From assembly GCA_045562555.1 (NCBI GenBank), contig JBJKVO010000015.1, forward strand, positions 248,001 to 312,000: DNA of 64,000 nt. Direction: 5' to 3'. Shown here piece after piece: positions 18,978 to 27,150 of this stretch. Numbering within the stretch: position 1 is the first letter of the stretch; each line of letters opens with the position of its first letter. Below the pieces are notes generated by a model that had not been told where the DNA came from, did no database searches, and saw only the letters and a list, made by a program, of their open reading frames with translations. Source of the stretch: UBA2588 sp002339805. GTDB taxonomy: Bacteria; Chloroflexota; Dehalococcoidia; Lucifugimonadales; UBA3495. The translations under genes were made by a program, and so were the position numbers.

Positions 18978-19799
18978 TTATTTAGCTAACGGCGTATCTT
19001 GTAAGTTAGCCCATTCGCCCATTGATCCATCATAAACTCGTGCCTCTGATTGTCCGATCAATTTAAGAACAAAGTTTGCATGCGCCGCACGCACTCCTGC
19101 CTGTCAATAAGTGTATATAGCTTTGTCCAACGCAATACCATTTCCAGATAGAGTTGCCCTTATGTCTTGCTCAGACTTAAATAAATGAGTCTCTCTGTCC
19201 ATTAAGTTAAACCATTCTAAATGTACTGATCCAGGGACATGTCCGCTTCGAGCGTTATTCCTGGTTTCCGTACCTGCAAATTCGCCATCACTGCGGACAT
19301 CCCAAACCAAAGTGGAATCTAAAGAACAAGCCTCTAACAAAGCATCTTTATCAGCATATCTGTCTAAATTAGACCCAGTTGTAAATATTTTATTTTCTCT
19401 AATGTTTGGACGACTGAAACTGCACTCATTAGCCTGCTTAATCCATTGTCGCCATCCTCCATTAAGAACTCTCACTTTATCATGGCCATAATAATCAAAT
19501 ACCCACCACAATCGAGTAGCATACAAGCTCTGAGAATTATCATAGGTGACTACCATGGTGTCGTTATCAATCCCTAAGCCAGAACACATAGATGAAAATT
19601 CATTCTCATCCATCACGAACAATTTATCCTTTGCGCTTTTAACATACATGTGTGTAGGTAAGTGAACTGACCCGGGAATATGACCTCTGGCATAGGCATC
19701 CGCAGAGTCACAATCTATGACCACTACATTCGAATCAGATACATTTAAGGCTAGCCACTCCACGTTAACTAATAAGTTTTTATCAGGATATTCTTCCAT
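18978..19799 (-). CDS. sseA: Selenocysteine-containing rhodanese-type sulfurtransferase (UGA recoded as Sec)
   Basis: Read through one in-frame TGA (19104-19106), this frame encodes a 273-residue two-domain thiosulfate/mercaptopyruvate sulfurtransferase. The inactive N-terminal rhodanese domain has ARGHIPGSVHLPTH and TYDNSQSLYATRLWW. The second domain has LVWDVRSDGEFAG and a second SGHVPGSVHLEW. The active-site loop then reads YTY-U-QAGVRAAHA, with the UGA (residue 232) exactly where relatives have the catalytic cysteine of CxxGVxA. The 41 codons beyond hold the rest of the fold, including ARVYDGSMGEWANL, and end at TAA. I choose the ATG at 19799 because GGAG lies 8 bases upstream; a TTG at 19811 is in frame. 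The sulfur donor is inferred only. A stop-truncated gene is the alternative. Confidence 0.85.
19077..19093 (-). promoter_or_regulatory. Candidate bacterial SECIS hairpin
   Basis: On the coding strand, 10 bases after the UGA, lies a 7-bp stem TGCGTGC / GCATGCA with one G-U pair and a GGC apical loop. The loop begins 17 bases after the UGA, within the spacing usual for bacterial SECIS elements, and has G in its first two positions as SelB binding requires. Outside a 2x2 mismatch, three further pairs can extend the stem. Confidence 0.75.
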
Positions 19800-19806
19800 T
19801 TCCAAC

Positions 19807-19830
19807 TCCAAGATGCATTATCATCTTGGA
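19807..19830 (-). promoter_or_regulatory. Hairpin overlapping the ribosome binding site of the sulfurtransferase gene
   Basis: In the mRNA, TCCAAGATG pairs with CATCTTGGA around a 6-base loop (9 bp). The 3' arm contains most of the GGAG ribosome site that serves the ATG at 19799. Such a fold would limit initiation unless opened, so it may regulate translation. Regulation is inferred; the hairpin itself is directly visible. Confidence 0.5.
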
Positions 19831-19873
19831 TTTTATGGCCTTGGTATCCATAGGTCAACTTATAACCTTCAAC

Positions 19874-19902
19874 TTGCCCAAGAAAAATGATACATATAGA
19901 AT
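19874..19902 (+). promoter_or_regulatory. Probable promoter of acs
   Basis: TTGCCC (19874-19879) is followed by 17 bases and TAGAAT (19897-19902), 37 bases before the acs start. The -10 box matches at five of six positions. A strong AAGGAGG ribosome site lies between the promoter and the ATG. Confidence 0.5.
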
Positions 19903-19938
19903 AGCAATATAGAACTTCACTGAAAAAAGGAGGATTCC

Positions 19939-21840
19939 ATGGTACAAAAGGGACAAATAGACCACTTACTCCAAGAATCCGACATTATATCTCCACCTCA
20001 AGAATTAAAACTCAATGCAAATCTGACAAATTATGAACAAGAGTACCAAAAATCTATCGACAATCCCGAAGCTTTTTGGGAGTCCGTAGCAAATGAGCTT
20101 CATTGGTTCTCCCCATGGACAAAAACTTATGAAAATTCCTTTCCTACTTTTAAATGGTTTTTAGACGGCAAATGCAATATCACATATAACGCTCTTGACA
20201 GACATTTAGAAGAGAATAAAAACAAAGTAGCTTTGATCTGGTTAGCAGAAGATGGGAGCGAACGAACTTTTACCTATGGAAGATTACACTCTCTTGTCAG
20301 TAAATTTGCTAATGGACTCAAATCCTTGGGAATTGCAAAAGGCGACCGCGTAGTCATATACATGCCTCTAACACCAGAAGGTATCATTTCTATGCTGGCT
20401 TGCGCTCGAATTGGGGCCGTACATAGTGTCGTCTTTGCTGGTTTTAGCACTACCGCCTTGGCCGATAGAATAGATGACTTACAAGCCAAAGTGTTAATTA
20501 CCGGAGACATCGGCATTCGCAGGGGCAGTCACGTGGATTTAAAAACCATAGCAGATCAAGCACAAATCCGCTGCAACACTTTAGAGCATACTATCGTTTG
20601 GAGGCGCTTAGGAGAACAAACCCCACTTATAAACGGTCAGGTTGACTTTGATGAATTGATTAAAAAAAGCTCCTCTGATTGTCCAGCAGAAATAATGGAC
20701 TCAGAGGATCCCTTGTACATACTTTATACAAGCGGAACGACAGGGAAACCCAAAGGCGTCCTACACGTGCATGGTGGATATATGGTAGGTACTTATTACC
20801 ACTTCAAAACCTTTTGGGATATCAAAACAAATGATACATTTTGGTGTACCTCAGACATCGGGTGGGTCGTTGGCCATAGCTATATTGTTTATGCACCATT
20901 AGTTGCAGGCTCCACAACAATTTTCCGAGAAGGTACTATAGATTACCCCCAACCCGACACCTTCTATCAGATTATTGAAAAATACAATGTGAATGTCATG
21001 TTCACCGCCCCTACAGTATTACGTATGCTCATGAGATACGGAGAAGAGGCCGCAGAACAATATGATTTAACATCTTTGCGGTATCTCACATGCGCAGGAG
21101 AACCATTAAACCCCGAAGCACTAAAATGGGCATATAAAACTCTTTGTGGAAACGGTACTTGGGGTCATATAGTAGATAATTGGTGGCAAACTGAAACCGG
21201 CGGTCCATGCCTAGGAACTCTACCTATCATGGATGTTAAACCTGGCCGAGTAGGAAAACCTTTACCTGGCGCAGAACTCGATATTGTTGATAGCGAAGGA
21301 GTTAGCGTAGAAGAGCCAAATAAAGGAGGTCTCCTAATCATAAGAAAACCTTTCCCCCATTTTTATAGAACCGTATTTGGCGATCCTGAACGATATGCAG
21401 ATAGCTGGAACACCATACCCGGGGTATATCTCACTGGTGATGTGGCCTTAAAAGACGAAGACGGCTATTTCATGGTCGTAGGAAGAGCCGATGATGTTTT
21501 AAACGTAGCAGGCCATAGAATCGGATCGGCTGAAGTAGAAAGCGCTTTAGTGTCACATGAATATGTTGCTGAAGCTGCAGTAATTGGATTACCCGACGAG
21601 CTCAAAGGAGAATCAATCAAAGCATATGTCACACTTATGTTAGGAATCGAAGAAAGCACAAAAATTGAATCAGAGCTAAAAACCCATGTTCGAAATGTTT
21701 TAAGCCCTATAGCTGTCCCATCAGATATCGATTTCCTATCTGTTTTACCTAAAACCAGATCCGGCAAAATAATGCGCCGTCTCTTGAAAGCACAAGAACT
21801 GGGATTAGACCCCGGCGATATCACCACTCTCGAAGAATAA
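19939..21840 (+). CDS. acs: Acetyl-CoA synthetase (AMP-forming)
   Basis: The 633-residue enzyme activates acetate to acetyl-CoA through acetyl-AMP. It has the ANL-family motifs YTSGTTGKPKGVLHVHGGY (P-loop-like), WWQTETGG, YLTGDVALKDEDGYFMVVGRADDVLNVAGHRI, and a C-terminal 'RSGKIMRRLLK' with the lysine that is often acetylated to switch the enzyme off. The N-terminal 'FWESVANELHWFSPW' matches Acs rather than other acyl-CoA ligases. The length is normal. An AAGGAGG site precedes the ATG. Confidence 0.93.
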   Translation: MVQKGQIDHLLQESDIISPPQELKLNANLTNYEQEYQKSIDNPEAFWESVANELHWFSPWTKTYENSFPTFKWFLDGKCNITYNALDRHLEENKNKVALIWLAEDGSERTFTYGRLHSLVSKFANGLKSLGIAKGDRVVIYMPLTPEGIISMLACARIGAVHSVVFAGFSTTALADRIDDLQAKVLITGDIGIRRGSHVDLKTIADQAQIRCNTLEHTIVWRRLGEQTPLINGQVDFDELIKKSSSDCPAEIMDSEDPLYILYTSGTTGKPKGVLHVHGGYMVGTYYHFKTFWDIKTNDTFWCTSDIGWVVGHSYIVYAPLVAGSTTIFREGTIDYPQPDTFYQIIEKYNVNVMFTAPTVLRMLMRYGEEAAEQYDLTSLRYLTCAGEPLNPEALKWAYKTLCGNGTWGHIVDNWWQTETGGPCLGTLPIMDVKPGRVGKPLPGAELDIVDSEGVSVEEPNKGGLLIIRKPFPHFYRTVFGDPERYADSWNTIPGVYLTGDVALKDEDGYFMVVGRADDVLNVAGHRIGSAEVESALVSHEYVAEAAVIGLPDELKGESIKAYVTLMLGIEESTKIESELKTHVRNVLSPIAVPSDIDFLSVLPKTRSGKIMRRLLKAQELGLDPGDITTLEE

Positions 21841-21855
21841 TTTTGGAGGCTCTAA

Positions 21856-22989
21856 GTGAAAACTTTCTATTTTAGCGAATTCCCCTATCATGAATACCCT
21901 GACTCAGAAGGAGATAAATATCCTTCTCTGAGACTTACTTTCCCGAATAGCTATTTTGACCCCAACAAAGCTAATGACCTTTTCAAGCGTTACTATGATG
22001 AATGTGTTTATGCTGACCAACTAGGCTTTTATGGGATAATGTTAAATGAACACCACAACACGCCTTCATGCATGAACGCTGCTACTAATTTATCAGCAGC
22101 AGTCCTCGCAAGAATAACGGAACAAGCAAAAATATTAATTCTAGGAAATATTCTTCCTATTCATGATAACCCCATAAGGCTGGCAGAAGAATTAGCAATG
22201 ATAGACGTAATATCTGGAGGAAGATTGATTGCAGGGATGGTACGGGGAACCGGAGTCGAAACTATAGCAACCAACGGAAACCCTGTAAATAACAGAGCTA
22301 GATTTGAAGAATGCCACGATTTGGTAATTAAAACATGGACAACCCCTGGGCCTTTCCGCTGGGAAAGCGACCATTACAACTTCAGAGTCGTCAATCCCTG
22401 GATGGTACCCGTACAAAAGCCACACCCTCCAATATGGGTGCCTGGCTCTGCTAGTCCTGAAACCGCCTACTGGGCAGGAGAACACGGATACACATACTGC
22501 GCTTTTTTAACAGATGTAGATGTAACACATGAACTTTTTGGATATTACCGAGAAGCAGCTGACAAAGCTGGACAAACAGCCTCCCCTGATAACTTTGGCT
22601 ACTTACTCTGCTGTTACGTTGGAGAAACTGAAGAAGAAGCAGATGAACAAGCAAAACATTTCATGTGGAGAATGGGTGCGACTTTGCGTGGACCGCGCGA
22701 ATATATGAATCCCGTAGGGTACAGATCCACTAACGCTTCTGCATTAGCCGCCCGAAGAACCGGTCCTAAGCCATTAAACCAACAAACATTCGAAGAATTG
22801 AAAGCGAATCACCATATAGTCTCTGGAACCCCTGATTCAGTCTTGGAACAACTAGAATATTTGCATACCAAATTAGGAATGGGTAATCTGATTTTTTACG
22901 GACAAGAATCTCGCATGTCACATGAAGCCACCATGAAAAACATAGAACTTTTTGGGAAACATGTGTTACCCGTTGTAGAAAAATGGTAA
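21856..22989 (+). CDS. LLM-class flavin-dependent oxidoreductase
   Basis: This 377-residue luciferase-like protein starts at a GTG with TTTGGAGG upstream, 15 bases after acs. Family signatures are YADQLGFYGIMLNEHHNTPS, IRLAEELAMIDVISGGRLIAGMVRGTGVE and HPPIWVPGSASPETAYWAGE. The C-terminal 'GNLIFYGQESRMSHEATMKNI' closes the barrel. The substrate is unknown. Tight linkage to acs suggests the oxygenase may yield acetate or sit in the same degradative programme, but that is only inference from position. Confidence 0.8.
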   Translation: MKTFYFSEFPYHEYPDSEGDKYPSLRLTFPNSYFDPNKANDLFKRYYDECVYADQLGFYGIMLNEHHNTPSCMNAATNLSAAVLARITEQAKILILGNILPIHDNPIRLAEELAMIDVISGGRLIAGMVRGTGVETIATNGNPVNNRARFEECHDLVIKTWTTPGPFRWESDHYNFRVVNPWMVPVQKPHPPIWVPGSASPETAYWAGEHGYTYCAFLTDVDVTHELFGYYREAADKAGQTASPDNFGYLLCCYVGETEEEADEQAKHFMWRMGATLRGPREYMNPVGYRSTNASALAARRTGPKPLNQQTFEELKANHHIVSGTPDSVLEQLEYLHTKLGMGNLIFYGQESRMSHEATMKNIELFGKHVLPVVEKW

Positions 22990-23059
22990 CATTCTCATTA
23001 CTTGACGCGCCAAGACGATTAAAATTAAAATTAACTAAAGATTAATAGAGGTTGCAATC

Positions 23060-23416
23060 ATGCCTATAACCAAAGATGGTGAAGACATTACAGTTAAAAT
23101 TACCGAGAAAGCAGCTGAAAAAATTAAATACTTTGCCAGTAAAGACGACAAAGATTCTGAAGTAGGTCTCAGAGTCGCTGTAAAAGGCGGAGGATGCTCT
23201 GGACTTACATACGACTTACAGATTACTGCTGAAGCTACAGAAACAGACAAAGTAGTAATGCAACACGGGGTCAAAGTAATGGTAGATAAAAAAAGCTACA
23301 TTTACCTTGTTGGGACCACACTAGACTTCTCCGATGGGCTAAATGGCAAAGGTTTCACCTTTGAAAACCCTAATGCAGCTAAAGCCTGCGGCTGTGGAAC
23401 TTCATTCGGAGTCTAA
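23060..23416 (+). CDS. A-type Fe-S cluster carrier (IscA/ErpA/HesB family)
   Basis: The 118-residue protein has the three conserved cysteines of A-type carriers: one in KGGGCSGLTYDL near residue 53, and the pair in the C-terminal KACGCGTSF. It has 'FENPNAAKACGCG' just before the end. Such carriers pass 2Fe-2S or 4Fe-4S clusters to target proteins. It starts at an ATG with a GAGG-like site and is followed 4 bases later by a YgfZ-type gene, a pairing that suits Fe-S maturation. Confidence 0.88.
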   Translation: MPITKDGEDITVKITEKAAEKIKYFASKDDKDSEVGLRVAVKGGGCSGLTYDLQITAEATETDKVVMQHGVKVMVDKKSYIYLVGTTLDFSDGLNGKGFTFENPNAAKACGCGTSFGV

Positions 23417-23420
23417 TTCC

Positions 23421-24377
23421 GTGACATCTTCCGATAAAACCACACTATCGGCATTTCGAGAAGCTAATGACATTGGTATTTTAAAGGTAACTGGCAACGA
23501 TACCCTAGATTTACTCAATAGATTGTCAACCAATAATGTGCTAAATATTGAACCATACAACGCGTCTCACACCATATTAACAAACGATAAAGGCCGTATT
23601 ATCGATATCATATATGTCGTTAACATGGAGTCTTATTACCTTCTAATAACTAGTCCAGGGCAAGACCAATTAATCATGGACTGGTTGGATAAATACACGA
23701 TAATGGAAGACATAGAATATGCCAATAATACTTCTCACTATAGTGTATTCCATATTCTTAAAGATGAACTTTCCTCCATATTTGAAACATCCAATAGCGC
23801 GCCTAATACCTCTCAAATTATAGAAGTAAACACGCCGATTCCCGATTCCCTCCTAATACCCTACCAATTAGGGGATATCCGCTCATATCTGTTAATAACT
23901 GAACAAACAAACCAGCTCTCAGCGTACAACCATTTATCTAATTATCTTACTTTCTGGGATCCCGCCCAATATGAACATTTCCGAATTGGGCAAAAGATTC
24001 CTCTACACGGCAGCGAACTTTCAGAACAACACAACCCTCTAGAAGCAGGGCTCATTGGAGCTATCGATTTCCATAAAGGTTGTTATATAGGACAAGAAGT
24101 TATCGCCAGATTAGATTCCTATGACAAAGTGCAAAAACATCTGTCATTCATAGAAATAAACACCGAAGGTAATGACCATTCAAACAAACAATTATTCTTT
24201 GACGGCAAATCTGCTGGCATCATTACATCTGCTCAACATAACGAAAATAGTTTTGCTCCATTTGGAATGGCTTATATTCATAAAAACTACTCTAAAGCAG
24301 GAACCACCTTACTAACAAACGATGGTGGCAAAATTTTAGTCCTCGAGAATCCATTATTTTTCGGGGAAGAAAAATAA
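23421..24377 (+). CDS. ygfZ: YgfZ/GcvT-domain folate-binding protein
   Basis: I start this 318-residue protein at the GTG at 23421, just after the previous stop; the open frame continues upstream only by overlapping the Fe-S carrier. It has the YgfZ fingerprint KGCYIGQEVIARLDS near residue 225 and a GcvT-like N-terminal half with NRLSTNNV and LTNDKGRIIDIIYV. YgfZ proteins bind folate and help repair or assemble Fe-S enzymes. The neighbour upstream is an Fe-S carrier, which supports the role. It is convergent with pyrE. Confidence 0.8.
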   Translation: MTSSDKTTLSAFREANDIGILKVTGNDTLDLLNRLSTNNVLNIEPYNASHTILTNDKGRIIDIIYVVNMESYYLLITSPGQDQLIMDWLDKYTIMEDIEYANNTSHYSVFHILKDELSSIFETSNSAPNTSQIIEVNTPIPDSLLIPYQLGDIRSYLLITEQTNQLSAYNHLSNYLTFWDPAQYEHFRIGQKIPLHGSELSEQHNPLEAGLIGAIDFHKGCYIGQEVIARLDSYDKVQKHLSFIEINTEGNDHSNKQLFFDGKSAGIITSAQHNENSFAPFGMAYIHKNYSKAGTTLLTNDGGKILVLENPLFFGEEK

Positions 24378-24380
24378 CTT

Positions 24381-24941
24381 TTAAATATCACTAATAAATT
24401 CGCCTTTGTCATTAACATACACCAACGATTCAAAATTGTATCCTCTGTTCCTAACCTCTTGAGACCCGCCTTCATTTCTATCTAAAACGACCATTACCAA
24501 ATCTACTATAGCTCCTTGGCTTTCAGCAGCTTCAATCGCATGAAACAATGATCCCCCTGTAGTGCAGGTATCATCAACGATTACCACGTGATTTCCTTCA
24601 TCCAATGAGCCCTCTATCAATTGATTCATTCCATGTTGCTTCGCCTCTTTCCGCACAATAAATCCAGGTAATCCAGAACTTCCATCAAAACTTTTAGCAC
24701 ACACCGCCGCCACAATTGGATCAGCAGCCAATGTAGGACCTCCAATCCCGTCTAGATGTCTTTCTTTCATTACATCCAACATCACATCTGCTATTAAATT
24801 TATACCCTCTGGATCTAAACTTAATAATCTACCGTCAAAATAATAATGACTTTCTTTCCCAGAAGACAACACAAACTTGCCTGTTTTTAAAGCACCATTT
24901 TCGTAAGCGATCTCTAATAATCTACTTATTTTAGAATTCAT
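24381..24941 (-). CDS. pyrE: Orotate phosphoribosyltransferase
   Basis: The 186-residue enzyme joins orotate to PRPP in pyrimidine synthesis. It has the PRPP-binding loop VVIVDDTCTTGGSLFHAIE near residue 117, FVLSSGKESHYYFDGR near residue 24 and FIVRKEAKQHG. The length and motif order fit bacterial PyrE. Its start overlaps the end of nadD by 4 bases, and the order obgE-nadD-pyrE suggests one transcript. Confidence 0.92.
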   Translation of the reverse strand: MNSKISRLLEIAYENGALKTGKFVLSSGKESHYYFDGRLLSLDPEGINLIADVMLDVMKERHLDGIGGPTLAADPIVAAVCAKSFDGSSGLPGFIVRKEAKQHGMNQLIEGSLDEGNHVVIVDDTCTTGGSLFHAIEAAESQGAIVDLVMVVLDRNEGGSQEVRNRGYNFESLVYVNDKGEFISDI

Positions 24942-25552
24942 CCTTCACTCTCAATATATATATTTTCATCTTTAATAAAATTTTCTACCTCGGGAAGCAA
25001 ACCCTCAATATTACTCTCCCCGTTCAGTAACAATTCCCTAATACGCGTAGCACTAACTTCATATTCTTCGCCTACAATCCTCTGTATCCTATTCTGATAT
25101 GGAACAAGAAAATCCGGTAATGTAGTAGTTGCCCCATTGTTTCCTGGCCGCCCATATATTACTAATGTACATTCATTCATGATTTTTTTATATTTATACC
25201 ATTCTTCAAATCTCTGGAGCACATCAGAACCTATAATTAAGTATGTATCCTTAGCATCACTTTTATATATTTTTCTAATTTCTTTTAAGGTATCAAACAT
25301 GTAGGAAGGTCCAGTTCGATTCAATTCAATAGAAGAGATCTGGAATTTAGAGTGCGATTTAATAGCAAAACCTAGCATTTTTGATCTTTGATCTGGAGTA
25401 GCTTGAGGAAGCTTCCCTTCCCTTAACTGTGGGTTTTTCGCAGGAACAAACAAAACCAAATCCAGTAATAACCTTTCACATACAGCTTGAGCTACAGAAA
25501 TGTGGCCTTCATGCACCGGATCAAACGTTCCTCCGAATATCCCTAACCGCAA
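24938..25552 (-). CDS. nadD: Nicotinate-nucleotide adenylyltransferase
   Basis: The 204-residue protein is a NadD-type nucleotidyltransferase, which makes deamido-NAD from nicotinate mononucleotide. It begins LGIFGGTFDPVHEGHIS, holding the GxFDPxHxGH motif, and ends with VSATRIRELL, the ISSTxIR-like motif. The region YLIIGSDVLQRFEEWYKY is also conserved. It starts at an ATG immediately downstream of obgE, as in many genomes where obg and nadD are neighbours. Confidence 0.93.
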   Translation of the reverse strand: MRLGIFGGTFDPVHEGHISVAQAVCERLLLDLVLFVPAKNPQLREGKLPQATPDQRSKMLGFAIKSHSKFQISSIELNRTGPSYMFDTLKEIRKIYKSDAKDTYLIIGSDVLQRFEEWYKYKKIMNECTLVIYGRPGNNGATTTLPDFLVPYQNRIQRIVGEEYEVSATRIRELLLNGESNIEGLLPEVENFIKDENIYIESEG

Positions 25553-26863
25553 TTAAATCCACTCCATTTCCGCATTTCCAATTTTAATCACATCCCCTGG
25601 TTGAATACCCGATTCTTCCAAATGTTTCGAGATTCCCATTTTTATCATTTCTGACCATATCTGAATTGCAACACGATGATCTTCCATATCAGACATCGAT
25701 GTAAGTCTCTCTAATCTCTTAGAGTTAACAACAAAGACACCATCTTCCAACTCTGTGATGACCGGGACTGTTTCTACAGGAGGGAAATAATTTTCATCAA
25801 ATTCATATTGTTCTGTCTCTTTAGGCATCAGTTCTAATAATCGATTACAATCACCTATTAAACTATTCAATCCTTCACCAGAAACAGAAGAAATAAAATG
25901 TATCTTATTCATTATTTCTCTTACTGTTTCATCTACAACAAGGTCATCATTATGCTCTTCTATTCTTTCTTTTAAGACTTCAAATATCATATCTTTATAT
26001 TCATTGACTTCAGTTACATCCATTTTAGTAACAGCTAGAATTTGTGGCTTTTTAGCCATAGATTCATCAAATTGTTTAATTTCGTTATTAATCATTTCCC
26101 AATCTTTAAGATGATTTTCTGATAGTCCATCTATTAAATGTACATAAAATCTAGCTCGTTCGGCATGCCTTAAAAATTGAAACCCTAAACCGACTCCTTC
26201 GTTGGCTCCTTCTATTAATCCAGGAATTTCCATCATAACAAAGCTATTATTGCCATATTCTACTACCCCAAGAACAGGTTCTAATGTTGTAAATTGATAG
26301 TCGGCTATTTTAGGTTTTGCTTTAGTGCTTCGTGAAATAAAAGTAGACTTTCCTGCATTAGGCTTTGCAAGTAACCCGACATCTGCTAAAAGCTTTAACT
26401 CCAAGAATAAAACCGTTTCTTCACCCTTTTCGCCAGTTTGCGCTAGTAGTGGTTCTTGGTTTGTAGATGAAACAAATCTTTGATTACCCCATCCACCTAA
26501 TCCACCTTTAGCTACTAAAACTTTCTTGTCTTGATCTAAATCAGCTACAAATGTTTTAACACCATCAGAATTCATTTTCCATATAACAGTCCCTAAAGGA
26601 GCATATATAGTAGTGTCCTTAGCATTTGATCCTCTTTGTTCTTTTCCTTTACCATGCTGTCCATTAATCCCATAAATAGTGCTATTGAATTTCAGATGAA
26701 GTAAAGTATTAAGTGAATTATCCGACTCAATAATTATATCGCCGCCATGTCCACCATCCCCACCATTTGGGCCCCCTTTAGGATTAAATTTTTCATGCAA
26801 AAAACTGACGCAACCATTTCCGCCTTTACCTGCAAATAAATTCATTCTAACTGTATCAATCAT
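25553..26863 (-). CDS. obgE: Obg-family GTPase (ObgE/CgtA)
   Basis: The 436-residue ribosome-assembly GTPase has a glycine-rich Obg fold (residues 1-158, with GGDGGHGGDII), a GTPase domain beginning LLAKPNAGKSTF and carrying TTLEPVLGVV, EIPGLIEGA and TKMD, and a C-terminal OCT domain of about 80 residues ending NAEMEWI. The G1 motif reads AKPNAGKS where many relatives have GxPNAGKS. It begins the leftward obgE-nadD-pyrE run away from the putative origin. Confidence 0.94.
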   Translation of the reverse strand: MIDTVRMNLFAGKGGNGCVSFLHEKFNPKGGPNGGDGGHGGDIIIESDNSLNTLLHLKFNSTIYGINGQHGKGKEQRGSNAKDTTIYAPLGTVIWKMNSDGVKTFVADLDQDKKVLVAKGGLGGWGNQRFVSSTNQEPLLAQTGEKGEETVLFLELKLLADVGLLAKPNAGKSTFISRSTKAKPKIADYQFTTLEPVLGVVEYGNNSFVMMEIPGLIEGANEGVGLGFQFLRHAERARFYVHLIDGLSENHLKDWEMINNEIKQFDESMAKKPQILAVTKMDVTEVNEYKDMIFEVLKERIEEHNDDLVVDETVREIMNKIHFISSVSGEGLNSLIGDCNRLLELMPKETEQYEFDENYFPPVETVPVITELEDGVFVVNSKRLERLTSMSDMEDHRVAIQIWSEMIKMGISKHLEESGIQPGDVIKIGNAEMEWI

Positions 26864-26901
26864 ATGATTCTCTATACTAATAATAATAATAATGTTGGTA
26901 T

Positions 26902-26910
26902 TGTGGATAA
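26902..26910 (-). promoter_or_regulatory. DnaA box (perfect, minus orientation)
   Basis: TGTGGATAA is the exact complement of the consensus TTATCCACA. It lies next to the AT-rich triplet tract in the obgE-dnaA gap. Confidence 0.75.
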
Positions 26911-26968
26911 CTAAGGATTTTTAGTTTGATAATAGTATATAACGGGTGTTTATAATTTAGAAATATCG

Positions 26969-26993
26969 TGGATATCTTTGATTGCTGAGGGGA
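26969..26993 (+). repeat. 25-bp direct repeat, copy 1 (duplicate of dnaA 3' end inside oriC)
   Basis: These 25 bases are identical to 27167-27191, which encode the last residues of DnaA. Similarity continues weakly for about a dozen more bases to the right. This looks like a decayed duplication of the dnaA 3' end within the putative origin. Confidence 0.8.
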
Positions 26994-27066
26994 ATGGTTT
27001 TAGTTGTATGTGAATAGAATTCTATTTCTGAATTTTATGCATAGGTTATCAACCTGATAGGTTGAA

Positions 27067-27075
27067 TTATCCACA
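27067..27075 (+). promoter_or_regulatory. DnaA box (perfect, plus orientation)
   Basis: TTATCCACA matches the DnaA-box consensus at every position. It is inverted relative to the box at 26902, in the same intergenic region. Confidence 0.75.
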
Positions 27076-27150
27076 GTGTTATTGGTTGTTTGAGTGCTGC
27101 TATAAAACGAAGATGTATGAGGGGAGATTTCCATATATTAGTGAAGTGTT

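Larger units (their letters stand above)
26864..27150 (+). other. oriC: Putative replication origin (oriC)
   Basis: The 287-base gap between obgE and dnaA has no gene. It holds two perfect DnaA boxes, weak ones such as TTATCAACC (27046-27054), and an AT-rich run of taa triplets around 26876-26893 that could serve as an unwinding element. Plus-strand composition changes across the gap: 26701-26760 in obgE has 8 G and 16 C, while 27421-27480 in dnaA has 13 G and 3 C (counted by hand). This switch is typical of a bidirectional origin. No experiment is implied. Confidence 0.75.

Noticed and set aside
19104..19106. Rhodanese gene as a plain truncated gene ending at this TGA
   Set aside because: The frame continues with the conserved active-site loop and rest of the domain, and a SECIS-like hairpin follows; the UGA sits at the catalytic Cys.
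26876..26893. Trinucleotide repeat as a microsatellite
   Set aside because: It is short and better explained as part of the AT-rich origin element.
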